Source: Arboricoccus pini | Lineage (GTDB): Bacteria > Pseudomonadota > Alphaproteobacteria > Geminicoccales > Geminicoccaceae | Direction: 5' to 3' | Assembly: GCF_900187945.1 (NCBI RefSeq) | Contig: NZ_FYEH01000010.1 | Location: 1 to 64,000 of the forward strand | Length of the DNA stretch: 64,000 bases | Part shown: piece after piece, positions 28,546 through 37,557 of the stretch | How positions within the stretch are numbered: the first letter of the stretch is position 1 | How the letters are laid out: every line of letters starts with the position of its first letter | Program-made: the position numbers and the translations under genes | The notes under the pieces: model-generated | What the model was told of the DNA's origin: nothing | Database searches by the model: none | The model's input: the letters and a program-made list of their open reading frames with translations, nothing else

Positions 28546-29340
28546 TCAAGGACAACCGCGCATCCGCGCGACGAGTTCGCGGTGCAAGATCGGGTTGGCG
28601 GCAGCGATGACCCGGCCATGCGACTGCAAGGAAAGCGCCGAACCGTCCCAATCGGTGATGCAACCACCGGCCCCTTCGATGACAGGGATGAGCGGAAGGA
28701 AATCGTAAGGCTGGAGGCCTTCCTCGATGACCGCATCGACATGGCCGGCTGCCACCAGGGCGTAAGCGTAGCAGTCGCCGCCATAACGAGTCAGGCTCGC
28801 AAGTTCGGCGACGCTGGCAAAGGCTGTCCTGCCGGCCGACGTGAAGCTGTCCGGCGAGGTCGTATAGAGAATGGCTTCCTGGATCTGAGCGACTTGGCGC
28901 CCCCGGCACGGGCGACCCTGATTGTCTTCGGTCCGCCCGGGCAACCCATGCCAGCGTTCATGCGTAAAGGGTGCGTCGATCACGCCGAGGAGCGGCCGAC
29001 CCTGATGCAGAAGTCCCAGCAATGTACCAAAGAGGGGATTGCCGGAAACGAACGCCTTCGTTCCATCGATCGGGTCGATCACCCAGACGAATTCCTGATC
29101 CAAGGCGTCGGCGCCATACTCCTCGCCCAAAATCCCATGCTCGGGAAATCTCTCGCCGATCATCCGGCGGATCGTTTCCTCGATCGAGCGATCGGCGATC
29201 GTCACCGGCGAGAGATCCGCCTTGCTCTCGATCGCAAGCGGCTCGCGGAAATAGCGAAGTGCCAAGGCGCCCGCACTGTCGGCCAGCTGCATCGCGAAAC
29301 TTTGCAGTTCGGCAATCATCGAGGAAGGAGGATTAGTCAT
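28546..29340 (-). CDS. Inositol-monophosphatase-family phosphatase (HisN-like)
   Basis: 264 residues. The Mg2+-dependent phosphatase motifs are GEEYG (residues 72-76), DPIDGTKAF (89-97) and the C-terminal GGDCYAY (187-193). The GTKAF and short C-terminus favour the HisN/histidinol-phosphatase-like branch over true inositol phosphatase. As the first gene of the kinase/importer operon it probably dephosphorylates an intermediate of that pathway, opposing or following the two kinases (inference). Housekeeping histidine synthesis is less likely, as no his genes are nearby. It is divergent from the DeoR-type regulator. Confidence 0.88.
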   Translation of the reverse strand: MTNPPSSMIAELQSFAMQLADSAGALALRYFREPLAIESKADLSPVTIADRSIEETIRRMIGERFPEHGILGEEYGADALDQEFVWVIDPIDGTKAFVSGNPLFGTLLGLLHQGRPLLGVIDAPFTHERWHGLPGRTEDNQGRPCRGRQVAQIQEAILYTTSPDSFTSAGRTAFASVAELASLTRYGGDCYAYALVAAGHVDAVIEEGLQPYDFLPLIPVIEGAGGCITDWDGSALSLQSHGRVIAAANPILHRELVARMRGCP

Positions 29341-29390
29341 GGATAGGGCTCACGCGCCGGTTCACTCACATCGTCGCAAGTCTGATGCCA

Positions 29391-29447
29391 AATGCAAAAT
29401 AGCGCACGAATCTCAACAAGAATGCACATTGGCTGCTTATGAATGCG
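29391..29447. promoter_or_regulatory. Three phased AATGC repeats in the DeoR/operon divergent region
   Basis: AATGCA occurs at 29391-29396 and 29421-29426, and AATGCG at 29442-29447. The intervals are 30 and 21 bases, close to whole turns of the helix. They lie in the 206-base gap between the phosphatase gene and the DeoR gene and are candidate half-sites for that regulator. The motif is short, so chance is possible. Confidence 0.3.
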
Positions 29448-29546
29448 GCATATGCTCGTCTTTTTGGCCCTCGACCGCCTCGTCCGCGCGGCTTATGGTC
29501 CGCTATCTCGTACAGTACCCCAACTATCACGGAGCCGATCGTTAAC

Positions 29547-30326
29547 GTGTGGACGCCTGAGCGCCATCATCGCATCCTCTCGCTCATCAATTCGGCGGGC
29601 AGGCTGAAGACGGAAGAGGTCGCACAGGCTTTCGGAGTCTCGCGGGAGACGGTGCGCAGGGATCTTCTCGAACTCGAATCCGCAGGCCATCTGCGCCGTG
29701 TTCACGGCGGTGCCGTGGCGCGCGAGGTCGCACCGGAAGAACCTTTCTCGACGCGCACGCAAACGCGGCGGCAGGAGAAGGAAGAAATCGCCATGGCGGC
29801 TGCCGGCCTTATCGAGCCAGGCCAGACATGCTTTATCGACGCCGGCACGACAACGCTGGCATTCGCCCGAGCCCTAGGCTCGGTCGGCGGACTTCGCATC
29901 ATCACCAATTCCCTCGATATAGCCGGGATACTGATGCGCGACGGCCATGAGGTCGTTTTGCTGGGCGGCGCACTGACGAGCGATGTGCCGGCGACCTTCG
30001 GTCCGCTTGCACTCCAGGCGATCGACCATTTCGTCGCCGACGTCGCCGTCATCGGGCCGGTGGCGGTGGATGCCCGTCATGGCATCATGAACTATGAACT
30101 GCACGAGGCCGAACTGGCGCGCGCCATGATCGACCGGGCCAAGCAGACACTGATCCTGGCTGATCACACGAAGCTTGGTGCCTCCAGCCGCGTCGTGGTC
30201 TGCAAGCTCGCGCAAACCCACATGCTGATCACCGATCGTCAGGGCGATAGCGAAATACTGGCCGAACTGCGGATCAAGGGCCTCAGCTCGATCCTGGTTG
30301 CCGGCCAGCCCCGTGATCTCGTCTAG
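29547..30326 (+). CDS. DeoR-family transcriptional regulator
   Basis: 259 residues. An N-terminal DeoR helix-turn-helix (RHHRILSLINSAGRLKTEE, then FGVSRETVRRDLLELES and RRVHGGA) precedes a DeoRC sugar-phosphate sensor domain with FIDAGTTTLAFARAL, ITNSLDIAGIL and ADHTKLGASSRVVV. DeoR members usually repress an operon until a phosphorylated substrate binds, which fits an operon containing two kinases and a phosphatase. GTG at 29547 is chosen because the helix-turn-helix follows at once and a GGAG lies upstream; sequence before it does not resemble the family. It is divergent from the 29340-19939 operon. Confidence 0.92.
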   Translation: MWTPERHHRILSLINSAGRLKTEEVAQAFGVSRETVRRDLLELESAGHLRRVHGGAVAREVAPEEPFSTRTQTRRQEKEEIAMAAAGLIEPGQTCFIDAGTTTLAFARALGSVGGLRIITNSLDIAGILMRDGHEVVLLGGALTSDVPATFGPLALQAIDHFVADVAVIGPVAVDARHGIMNYELHEAELARAMIDRAKQTLILADHTKLGASSRVVVCKLAQTHMLITDRQGDSEILAELRIKGLSSILVAGQPRDLV

Positions 30327-30833
30327 TCGCCGGGTAGGGCGCGGGCCTCTGATGCTCGAGGGCCAACCGAGCTGCCGGCTGCGGAGCCTCGAGGCGGCGG
30401 CGATCGCCGGGTCGAAGTCGAAGGCGCCTTTACCGGTCGATCCTCTCATTCATGATCTGACATCCTTCCCGACATACATCCGGCCGATGATGGCTGGGCT
30501 GAATCGACGCCAGCCTGTCGACGCGATCGCGATGGCCCGCAGCATGGCCCATCGCCGGTCTTCCAGATCTTGGCCCTCATGCCCCTCGTCCGTTCCCTTG
30601 CCGAAGAAACTGATGCTTCCAGCCTGGCGTTTTCACGGCACTCACGGTCAATTCTCGATCTGAGGGTTTATCCCCTGCCTGCAAAGCCAATGACGACGAC
30701 GAGGTGCGCGATGAAGCACCGTCGCCCCTCGGCCGCCCTGGCTTAGACGCGCAAGTCCGGACGTTCCCGATTGAGCATGTCCCAGGTTTCGTCAGGCAGC
30801 GAACGCGACTTGGCGGGTCTTAAGCGGCATCGT
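30327..30833. other. Intergenic stretch without a recognisable gene
   Basis: About 500 bases between convergent genes (the DeoR gene and the DszC-like gene). Only short low-quality frames are present. No clear terminator hairpin with a U-tract was found, although one is expected between convergent genes. Confidence 0.5.
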
Positions 30834-32060
30834 CTATTCGGCGGGTCGTCCAACCCGCCACTGGGGCGGAGGAGCCGTTCCGTTCACGGCATAGTCGCCG
30901 ACGATGCGATCTTTGTAGATGCGCGGATTGTGGGAGGCCAAGGTGCGGACATTGCGCCAGTGCCGGTCCAGACCAGCGTCGCGCTTGACTGCGGATGCGC
31001 CAAGGGCGTCGAAGGCGATTGTCGCGGCATGCAGGACGAGATCGGTGATAACGGTCTGAGCCTGCGCGCTCTCAAGTTCGGCGATGTGAACGGCGGTCTC
31101 GAAGGCCGTCGCATCCTGCCTGGCGTCCGCCGCCCGTTGCAGCGCCTCAGCGACCTGCAGGACGATGGCGCCGGACGCGTAGGCCGCCCCTCTCACCCTC
31201 CCCACAACCTGGAGCACTTGCGGGTCTTCCGACGACCGTGAGGCAGCCGCGTGCGTATAGGTACGGGTTCGCGCCGCGACGGCACGAGCAAGGTCGGTTG
31301 CAAGAGCCCTACCAATGCCAGCGATATTGGCGAGCTGAAAGAGTTGGAAGAAGGCCGGGGCATATCCAAAGCGAAGATCGGCTTTGGATATGTCGGCCGG
31401 ATCCAGGGCCACACGGTGGAAGGTCGCGCTTCCGCTGGCGGTCAGCGTCTGCCCGATACCGTCCCAATCGTCTTGGATATCAACACCTGGATCATGCCGC
31501 GAGACCACGACACTGATCCCCTCGCCGGCTTCATTGGTTGCCCCGACATCGATCCAGTCGGCGAACAGGGAACCGGTCGTGTAATATTTGCGGCCGTCCA
31601 GGCGAAGGTCGCCGGGCTGGCCCGTCACCCTGGTCGAGAACGCGTCGAGTTTGGCACTCTCGCCGGTCTCGCTCCAGGCACCGCCAAAGACGTCGCCACG
31701 CCCGACCCTGCCAAGCCAGCGGTCACGCCGCGATGGATCGGCACTATTGATCACATCCTCGACATAGCCGAAATGCGCGCGATAGGCCTGGGTCAGGTTG
31801 GACTCGCCCTCCGACAACTCGATGAGCAACGCGAAGAGTTCCGGCAGGCTGGCCCCGGCGCCGCCATATTCCTTTGGCACACGCAAGGCGCCAAAGCCTG
31901 CTTTTTTCAAGTCGGCGAATTCCTGGTCTGGCAGACGCCGTTCAAGATCGCGCTTTGCCGCCCCTTCACGAAAACGCGCAAAGAGCGGACGGAAGCGTGA
32001 TGCCAGGGCTTCGTAGTTGACGCTGGGGCCGCCGCCCCAGGCTCGGTCGATCTGCGTCAT
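30834..32060 (-). CDS. Acyl-CoA-dehydrogenase-fold flavin monooxygenase (DszC/SfnB-like)
   Basis: 408 residues with the acyl-CoA dehydrogenase fold: PDQEFADLKKAGFGALRVPKEYGG at the N-terminus, the flavin-binding FGGAWSETGESAK and DGRKYYTTGS segments, and the C-terminal NPRIYKDRIVGDYAVNG. The C-terminal HNP...VGDYxxNG form is typical of the DszC/SfnB/sulfur-compound monooxygenase branch, which uses reduced flavin and O2 rather than oxidising acyl-CoA. It is the last gene of the operon with three luciferase-like monooxygenases and a CUT2 importer, after a 280-base gap. No flavin reductase gene is visible nearby. Confidence 0.87.
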   Translation of the reverse strand: MTQIDRAWGGGPSVNYEALASRFRPLFARFREGAAKRDLERRLPDQEFADLKKAGFGALRVPKEYGGAGASLPELFALLIELSEGESNLTQAYRAHFGYVEDVINSADPSRRDRWLGRVGRGDVFGGAWSETGESAKLDAFSTRVTGQPGDLRLDGRKYYTTGSLFADWIDVGATNEAGEGISVVVSRHDPGVDIQDDWDGIGQTLTASGSATFHRVALDPADISKADLRFGYAPAFFQLFQLANIAGIGRALATDLARAVAARTRTYTHAAASRSSEDPQVLQVVGRVRGAAYASGAIVLQVAEALQRAADARQDATAFETAVHIAELESAQAQTVITDLVLHAATIAFDALGASAVKRDAGLDRHWRNVRTLASHNPRIYKDRIVGDYAVNGTAPPPQWRVGRPAE

Positions 32061-32340
32061 GTCCTCAGTCTTTCAGAATTGAGCGGCGGCGATGCCGCGA
32101 CCCTGCCTGACCTTTTCTCGTCCCACGAGGCTGCATTCGCCGGCCAACTCGGCTTGGTGAAGGCGCCGCGAGAAAAGGCGTCTCGAACTTGTCCTTGTGG
32201 ATTTTCCGCGCTCGACGATCTGCGTCGCGCTCGCCGTTCAACTCCAGCGTCGAACGAAAGAACGCATCCAGACGATGCGATCGTGCTCGCCAGGTCGTCG
32301 ATACGCGTTGGAGAATCGACCGCGTGGGAATCCGTCCACA

Positions 32341-33738
32341 TCAGCCGCGACCGGTTGCTGCGAGGGCGGCGGAGGCGTTTTCAGCCACACGTCGATAACG
32401 CGTTGCTGGGTGGGCGCCTTGGAGCGTCGCGGGGCGGCCCGGGAACAGCCGCTCCCGCAGCGTACCTGGCGCATATTCAATCTGCGCCAGGCCACGTGCC
32501 CGCAACACCGGCATGAGATGGTCGACGACATCGACGAATGAGCCCGGTGCCGTCTGATAAGCGACGTTGATCCCGTCGATACCGGCATCCTGCCAGGCCT
32601 CGAGGGAATCGGCGATCTGTTCGGGCGTCCCCACGATCCGCCCGTTATAGGACATGGAGGTGACGAGATCGATCAGCCGTGCCTTTCGGCCGGGATTAGC
32701 CTCTTCAAAGAACTGGGTGAAGCCGCGCAAGCCCTCGATCGCATAGTCGGCCACGGGCCGCTCGGGATCGAGCCGGCCGAAATCGATGCCAAGGTCGCGC
32801 CCCACATGTGCCGCCAAGCCATCGGTGCTGACATACTCGTCAAGGGCACGCGATTTCCGCCAGGCCTCCTCCTCGGTGCTGCCAATCACGAAGGAGAGAC
32901 CCTGGAAGAAGAGCAGGTCGGACGGATCGCGGCCGGCCGCCACGACGTCGCGGCGAATTTCATTGACCGCGACACGCGCCGCTTCGGGCGTCAGGCAGAC
33001 GACGAACGTTGCCTCTGCGTTACGCGCGGCGAAAGCCCGCCCTGCCTTTGAGGAGCCCGCCTGGATCAGGACAGGGGTGCGTTGCGGCGAGGGAGAACTC
33101 AGATGCGGCCCCTCGACCCGATAGCGCTGGCCTCGATGGCCGATCTCATGGATGAGGCTAGAGTTCGCATAGCCGCCCGCGGCAGGATCGTTGAGCACCG
33201 CGCCATCTTCCCAGGAACCCTCCCAGAGCTTGTAGACCACCTCGACATATTCATCGGCCCAGGCATAACGCTCGTCATGCGCGACCGGCTCGTCGAAGCC
33301 GAAATTGCGCGCCGCGTTGCGACTGGTGGTGGTAACGATGTTCCAGCCGATGCGGCCATCGCTCAGATGATCAAGCGTCGACACGCGTCGGGCGAAGTCG
33401 AACGGATGGCTTTGCAAGATGGAGCTCGTAAACATCAGCCCCAGATTGCTGGTGGCGCCGATCAGCGCCGCGGAGAGGATTGCCGGATCATTGGCGGGCA
33501 GATGAATGCCTTCTTTGAAATAGGTGTCGCGCCCGCCATTGTGCCCTTTATCGATGCCGACGACGTCGGCCAGGAACAGGGCATCGAAACGGCCGCGCTC
33601 GAGGGTGCGGGCGAGGTCGGTCCAAAACGCCAATGTATTGAACGACGTCTGCCGATTGGCGGGATGGCGCCATAGTCCATGGTAGACATGAGACACGGCG
33701 TTCATCTCGAAGGCGTTGAACACCAAGCGCTTGCGCAT
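32341..33738 (-). CDS. Luciferase-like flavin monooxygenase (NtaA/SnaA/DszA family)
   Basis: 465 residues. The N-terminus MRKRLVFNAFEMNAVSHVYHGLW matches that of the paralogue at 35157-36551, which fixes the ATG at 33738 over a GTG at 33747. FDALFLADVVG, RVSTLDHLSDGRIGWNIVT, FGFDEPVAHDERYAWADEYVEVV and the C-terminal region SFVDVVDHLMPVLRARG are characteristic of the long NtaA/DszA class. These enzymes use FMNH2 and O2 to cleave C-N or C-S bonds (nitrilotriacetate, dibenzothiophene sulfone and similar). It starts six bases after the stop of the next luciferase-like gene. Confidence 0.93.
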   Translation of the reverse strand: MRKRLVFNAFEMNAVSHVYHGLWRHPANRQTSFNTLAFWTDLARTLERGRFDALFLADVVGIDKGHNGGRDTYFKEGIHLPANDPAILSAALIGATSNLGLMFTSSILQSHPFDFARRVSTLDHLSDGRIGWNIVTTTSRNAARNFGFDEPVAHDERYAWADEYVEVVYKLWEGSWEDGAVLNDPAAGGYANSSLIHEIGHRGQRYRVEGPHLSSPSPQRTPVLIQAGSSKAGRAFAARNAEATFVVCLTPEAARVAVNEIRRDVVAAGRDPSDLLFFQGLSFVIGSTEEEAWRKSRALDEYVSTDGLAAHVGRDLGIDFGRLDPERPVADYAIEGLRGFTQFFEEANPGRKARLIDLVTSMSYNGRIVGTPEQIADSLEAWQDAGIDGINVAYQTAPGSFVDVVDHLMPVLRARGLAQIEYAPGTLRERLFPGRPATLQGAHPATRYRRVAENASAALAATGRG

Positions 33739-33743
33739 GTGCC

Positions 33744-35123
33744 TCACTCCGCGGCCAGGACGCTATCATTGCAAGCTGCATCGGGGCGGCCTGTATCGAA
33801 GCGACTTGTGGCGGGGCGACGAAGCCCGAGATTCTCGCGCAGCGTACGGCCCTCATACTCGATCCGGAACAGACCGCGTCGACGAAGTTCCGGCAGGGCA
33901 AGTTCGATGAAGTCGTTCAACCCACCGGGCAAGGTTGGTGGCATGATGTTGAAGCCGTCGGCCCCGCCCTTGGTAAACCGTTCCTCGAGTTGATCGACAA
34001 TGTCCTCAGCCGTCCCGACCACTTGCCAGTGGCCCCGGGCGCCAGCGATCCTGCGCGCCAGTTGAAGGATGCTGAGGCCTTCCTTGCGGGCGAGTTCAAA
34101 CAGCAGCTGCTGGCGGCTCTTGCCGCCATTCGTTTCCGGCAGGTCCGGCACCGGTCCATCCGCGGGATAGCGACTGAGGTCGAAGCCGCCGATCATGTCC
34201 GAGAGCAGCCGAATTCCGACCTTTGGATCGATCAGATCCTGCAGGCGCGCGAACTTGTCCTCCGCTTCAGCACGGGTGCGGCCAATGACCGGAAAGATGC
34301 CCGGCATCACCAGCAGATCACTCGGATCTCGACCGTAGCGGCTCATCCGCGCTTTCAGGTCGCTGTAGAAAGCCTGCGCGTCGGCAAGCGTCTGCTGGGC
34401 CGTGAAGACGATTTCGGCAGTTCGCGCGGCTAGCTCCATGCCGGGAGCGGAGGAACCGGCCTGAACCACGACGGGATGACCTTGCGGCGAACGGCGCACA
34501 TTGAGCGGCCCCTGCACGCTGAAATGCACGCCCTTGTGGTTCAAGACGTGCATCTTGTCCGGCTGATAGAAAGTGCCCGAGGCCTTGTCATATGCGAAGG
34601 CATCATCGTCGAAACTGGCCCAAAGCCCTGTCACGACATCAATGAACTCTTCAGCCCGGCGGTAACGATCGGCATGCAGCAGATGAGGATCGTCGCCGAA
34701 ATTCCTGGCTTCGGCCTCCGTGTTGGAGGTGACCAGATTCCAGGCGGCGCGCCCCTGGCTGATCAGATCGAGCGAGGCGAACTTGCGCGCCAGCGTGTAG
34801 GGCTCGTTGAAGGTCGTCGAGACGGTGCCGGCCAGCCCGATTCGCTCGGTCACCGCCGCGATGCCCGATAAGAGGGTGATGGGCTCGAAAAAAGCCGAGC
34901 GCGCCGAAAATCGCCCAGTCTGTGGACTGGTGTCCTTGATGGCCAATGTGTCGTCGAGAAAGACGAGATCGAACTTTGCGTCCTCGGCCGCCTGCGCGAT
35001 CCGCACATAGGCCTTGAAGTCGGCACCGAGATCGGCCTGGGCATCCTGATGGCGCCAAGCCGCCACATGATGGCCGGGCGACATGAGAAAGGCACCCAAT
35101 TTGAGCTGGCGAGGGGAGGCCAT
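33744..35123 (-). CDS. Luciferase-like flavin monooxygenase (NtaA/DszA family), divergent member
   Basis: 459 residues. KLGAFLMSPGHHVAAWRH at the N-terminus is the type seen in NtaA and SnaA proteins. KFASLDLISQGRAAWNLVTS, NFGDDPHLLHADRYRRAEEFIDVV and GADGFNIMPPTLPGG confirm the family. It is clearly less similar to the two flanking luciferase-like genes than they are to each other, so it probably does a different step. It lies between those genes on the same strand with gaps of 5 and 33 bases. Confidence 0.92.
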   Translation of the reverse strand: MASPRQLKLGAFLMSPGHHVAAWRHQDAQADLGADFKAYVRIAQAAEDAKFDLVFLDDTLAIKDTSPQTGRFSARSAFFEPITLLSGIAAVTERIGLAGTVSTTFNEPYTLARKFASLDLISQGRAAWNLVTSNTEAEARNFGDDPHLLHADRYRRAEEFIDVVTGLWASFDDDAFAYDKASGTFYQPDKMHVLNHKGVHFSVQGPLNVRRSPQGHPVVVQAGSSAPGMELAARTAEIVFTAQQTLADAQAFYSDLKARMSRYGRDPSDLLVMPGIFPVIGRTRAEAEDKFARLQDLIDPKVGIRLLSDMIGGFDLSRYPADGPVPDLPETNGGKSRQQLLFELARKEGLSILQLARRIAGARGHWQVVGTAEDIVDQLEERFTKGGADGFNIMPPTLPGGLNDFIELALPELRRRGLFRIEYEGRTLRENLGLRRPATSRFDTGRPDAACNDSVLAAE

Positions 35124-35156
35124 GCGCTTATCCTTAGGCAGACGAAGACGGTCGTT

Positions 35157-36551
35157 TCAGGCGGCCGGCCAAATCGGGGATGCGGCCCGAGCCGAAAAAG
35201 CGCCGCGATAGCGCGCGGCGGGATGCCGGGCAGGGAGCCGGGCGGCCCGCCCGGGAAACAGCCGCTCGCGATACGTCCCATCGGCATAATCCGTCTGGGC
35301 AAGTCCGCGTCGTTGCAGCACGGGTGTCACATTATCGATGAAGTCAGCGAACGAACCCGGCGTGGTATGATAAATCATATTGACGCCATCGATCCCCGCC
35401 GCCTGCCATTCGGCCAGCTGGTCGGCGATGGTCTCAGGCGTGCCGACAATCTGGTTCGACAACGCATAAGCGCGGCCGAGATCCGCCACGGTGGGCTTCT
35501 TTCCGGGATTGCCTTCCTCAAAGGCGCGAACGATGCCTTGAACGCCTTCGACCTTGAGCTCGTCGACCGGCCTGCCCGGGTCAAGCATGCCCAAATCGAT
35601 CCCAAGATCGCGGCTGATATGGGCCAGCAGACCATCCACGCTGACCAGTTCGCCCAGGTCACGCGCCTTGCGTTGCGCCTCTTCCTCCGTCCCGCCGACG
35701 ACAAAGGACAGTCCTTGCACGAATAGCAGGTCATCGGGATTGCGGCCGGCGGCGCGTACCAGGGCTCGCGTCTCGTCGATCTGACGCCGCGCGCCTTCCG
35801 GGTTGACCGCAGCGATGAACGTGCCCTCCGCGTGACGCGCCGCGAATGCGCGGCCCGCTCGCGAAGAGCCGGCCTGGAAGAGGACTGGCGTGCGCTGTCG
35901 GGACGGTTGGCTGAGATGCGGCCCCAGTACCTTGTAGCGCTCGCCCTCGTGGTGAATGCGATGGACCTTGGCGGGGTCGGCATAGAAGTTGCCAGCTTTG
36001 TCAGCCTTTACGGCGTCCTCGTCCCAGGACCCTTCCAAGAGCTTGTAGACGACGTCGACATATTCCTCTGCCCAGCGATAGCGCTCGTCATGCGGCACGA
36101 TCCGGTCGAAGCCGAAATTCTGCGCCGCGTTATGACTGACGCTGGTGACGATGTTCCAGCCGATCCTTCCCTTGCTGAGATGATCGAGCGTCGAAAGTTT
36201 GCGCGCAAAATTAAAAGGGTGTTCCTGGAGAATCGAGCTCGTCAAGGTCAGGCCGATATTCTCGGTCTGCGAGATCAGCGCACCGACGAGAGCGCCGGAA
36301 TCATTGATCGGAATTTGCACCGCTTCTTTGACATAGGTGTCCCAGGTGCCGTTATAGGCAGGATCGACGCCGATAATGTCAGCGACGAAAAAGGCATCGA
36401 ATTTGCCCTTCTCGAGCAGTCTGACGAGATCGATCCAGGTCTGCAGGTCGTTGAAGGCGGTCTGGCGCGTCTCTGGATGGCGCCAGAGCCCATGATAGAC
36501 ATGCGAGACGGCATTCATCGAGAAGCCGTTGAAGATAAGACGTTTGGTCAC
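35157..36551 (-). CDS. Luciferase-like flavin monooxygenase (NtaA/SnaA/DszA family)
   Basis: 464 residues. It is a close paralogue of the 32341-33738 product: MTKRLIFNGFSMNAVSHVYHGLWRH, KLSTLDHLSKGRIGWNIVTS, HDERYRWAEEYVDVVYKL and DGVNMIYHTTPGSFADFIDN follow the same order. It is 10 bases downstream of the ABC permease gene, which ties the oxygenases directly to transport. The active-site region gives no substrate information. Sulfonated, thioether or amino-carboxylate substrates are all possible for this class. Confidence 0.93.
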   Translation of the reverse strand: MTKRLIFNGFSMNAVSHVYHGLWRHPETRQTAFNDLQTWIDLVRLLEKGKFDAFFVADIIGVDPAYNGTWDTYVKEAVQIPINDSGALVGALISQTENIGLTLTSSILQEHPFNFARKLSTLDHLSKGRIGWNIVTSVSHNAAQNFGFDRIVPHDERYRWAEEYVDVVYKLLEGSWDEDAVKADKAGNFYADPAKVHRIHHEGERYKVLGPHLSQPSRQRTPVLFQAGSSRAGRAFAARHAEGTFIAAVNPEGARRQIDETRALVRAAGRNPDDLLFVQGLSFVVGGTEEEAQRKARDLGELVSVDGLLAHISRDLGIDLGMLDPGRPVDELKVEGVQGIVRAFEEGNPGKKPTVADLGRAYALSNQIVGTPETIADQLAEWQAAGIDGVNMIYHTTPGSFADFIDNVTPVLQRRGLAQTDYADGTYRERLFPGRAARLPARHPAARYRGAFSARAASPIWPAA

Positions 36552-36561
36552 GGCAGGAGTC

Positions 36562-37557
36562 TCACTTTACAACGGTGGTGCGGGAGCGGTCGCGGCTAAC
36601 CAGCACCGCTGCGATGACTACCAGTCCCTTCACGACCATTTGGGAATATTGCGACACGCCCATCAGGTTCAGCCCGTTGTCGAGGATGGCGATGATCAAG
36701 ACGCCGATCAGGGTACGATGCGGGCCACCGATTCCACCTGAAAGCGACGTTCCGCCCACCACGATTGCAGCCAGGCTATTGAGCAGCAGGTCCGTGCCGA
36801 GTGATGGACCGGCAGCTCCGAGCCGCGCCACGGACAAGACTGCCCCGATGCCGGCAAGCACCCCGGACAGCATGAATGCATAGATCTTGTAGCGCGTGAC
36901 CGGGACACCGGCCGTACGCGCCACGGTCTCCCCGCCGCCGATCAAATACATGTAGCGGCCAAAGCGCGTGCGGGACGCGATGACGACGACCACCGCCCAT
37001 GCGACCAGCGCCCAGAAAGCAATGTTCGGGAGATGAGGCACTAGTTGGCCGATGGCGATCGTTTCGAAGCCGTCGAGGTCGAACTGGATCGCTCTTCCAT
37101 CGAGAATGGTCAGCGCGAGGCCGCTAAAGACCGACAAGGTGCCCAAGGTCACGATGAACGAGGGAATGCGGCCCCATGTATAAATAGTGCCATTGACGAG
37201 GCCGAGCAGGCCGCCCAGCAATGCGACCGCCGGAATCGTGGCGAAGCCGAGTGGCGTGTGGTTCAAGAGCGTCACGCTCATCGCGCCACCGAGCAGCACG
37301 ACTGCGCCTACGGACAGGTCGATCGAACCCATCAAGATGACAAAGGTCCCACCAAGACAGGCGATCAGAAGAGTCCCGGCCTGACCGCTGATCGCCGTGA
37401 AATTGCGTAGCGTCGCGAAGGAATCGGTCGCCAGCGAAAAGAAAACGAGCAGGAAAAGCACGACGCCAACGGGCAGCCAAAGACTGGCGTCAATGGCATT
37501 TCTGTCGAAGGCAAAGCGCGCGGCACGACGGGGCGCGGCCTCGGCTAGGGCGCTCAT
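36562..37557 (-). CDS. Sugar-type (CUT2/RbsC-like) ABC transporter permease
   Basis: 331 residues with about nine to ten hydrophobic segments. CUT2 permease motifs are present: AISGQAGTLLIACLGGTFVILMGSIDLSVGA, FVVTLG-like FIVTLGTLSVFSGLAL, SGVLAGIGAVLSVARLGAA and IVVGGTSLSGGIG. It forms the membrane channel with the ATPase that overlaps its start by four bases. CUT2 systems import ribose, xylose, autoinducer-2, inositol and related polyols. The oxygenases downstream suggest a modified or heteroatom-bearing substrate here. Confidence 0.93.
   Translation of the reverse strand: MSALAEAAPRRAARFAFDRNAIDASLWLPVGVVLFLLVFFSLATDSFATLRNFTAISGQAGTLLIACLGGTFVILMGSIDLSVGAVVLLGGAMSVTLLNHTPLGFATIPAVALLGGLLGLVNGTIYTWGRIPSFIVTLGTLSVFSGLALTILDGRAIQFDLDGFETIAIGQLVPHLPNIAFWALVAWAVVVVIASRTRFGRYMYLIGGGETVARTAGVPVTRYKIYAFMLSGVLAGIGAVLSVARLGAAGPSLGTDLLLNSLAAIVVGGTSLSGGIGGPHRTLIGVLIIAILDNGLNLMGVSQYSQMVVKGLVVIAAVLVSRDRSRTTVVK

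Noticed and set aside
26996-28708. A 570-codon plus-strand frame over the peptide-binding protein gene
   Set aside because: The opposite strand encodes a Tat-exported family 5 binding protein; this frame shows no domain.
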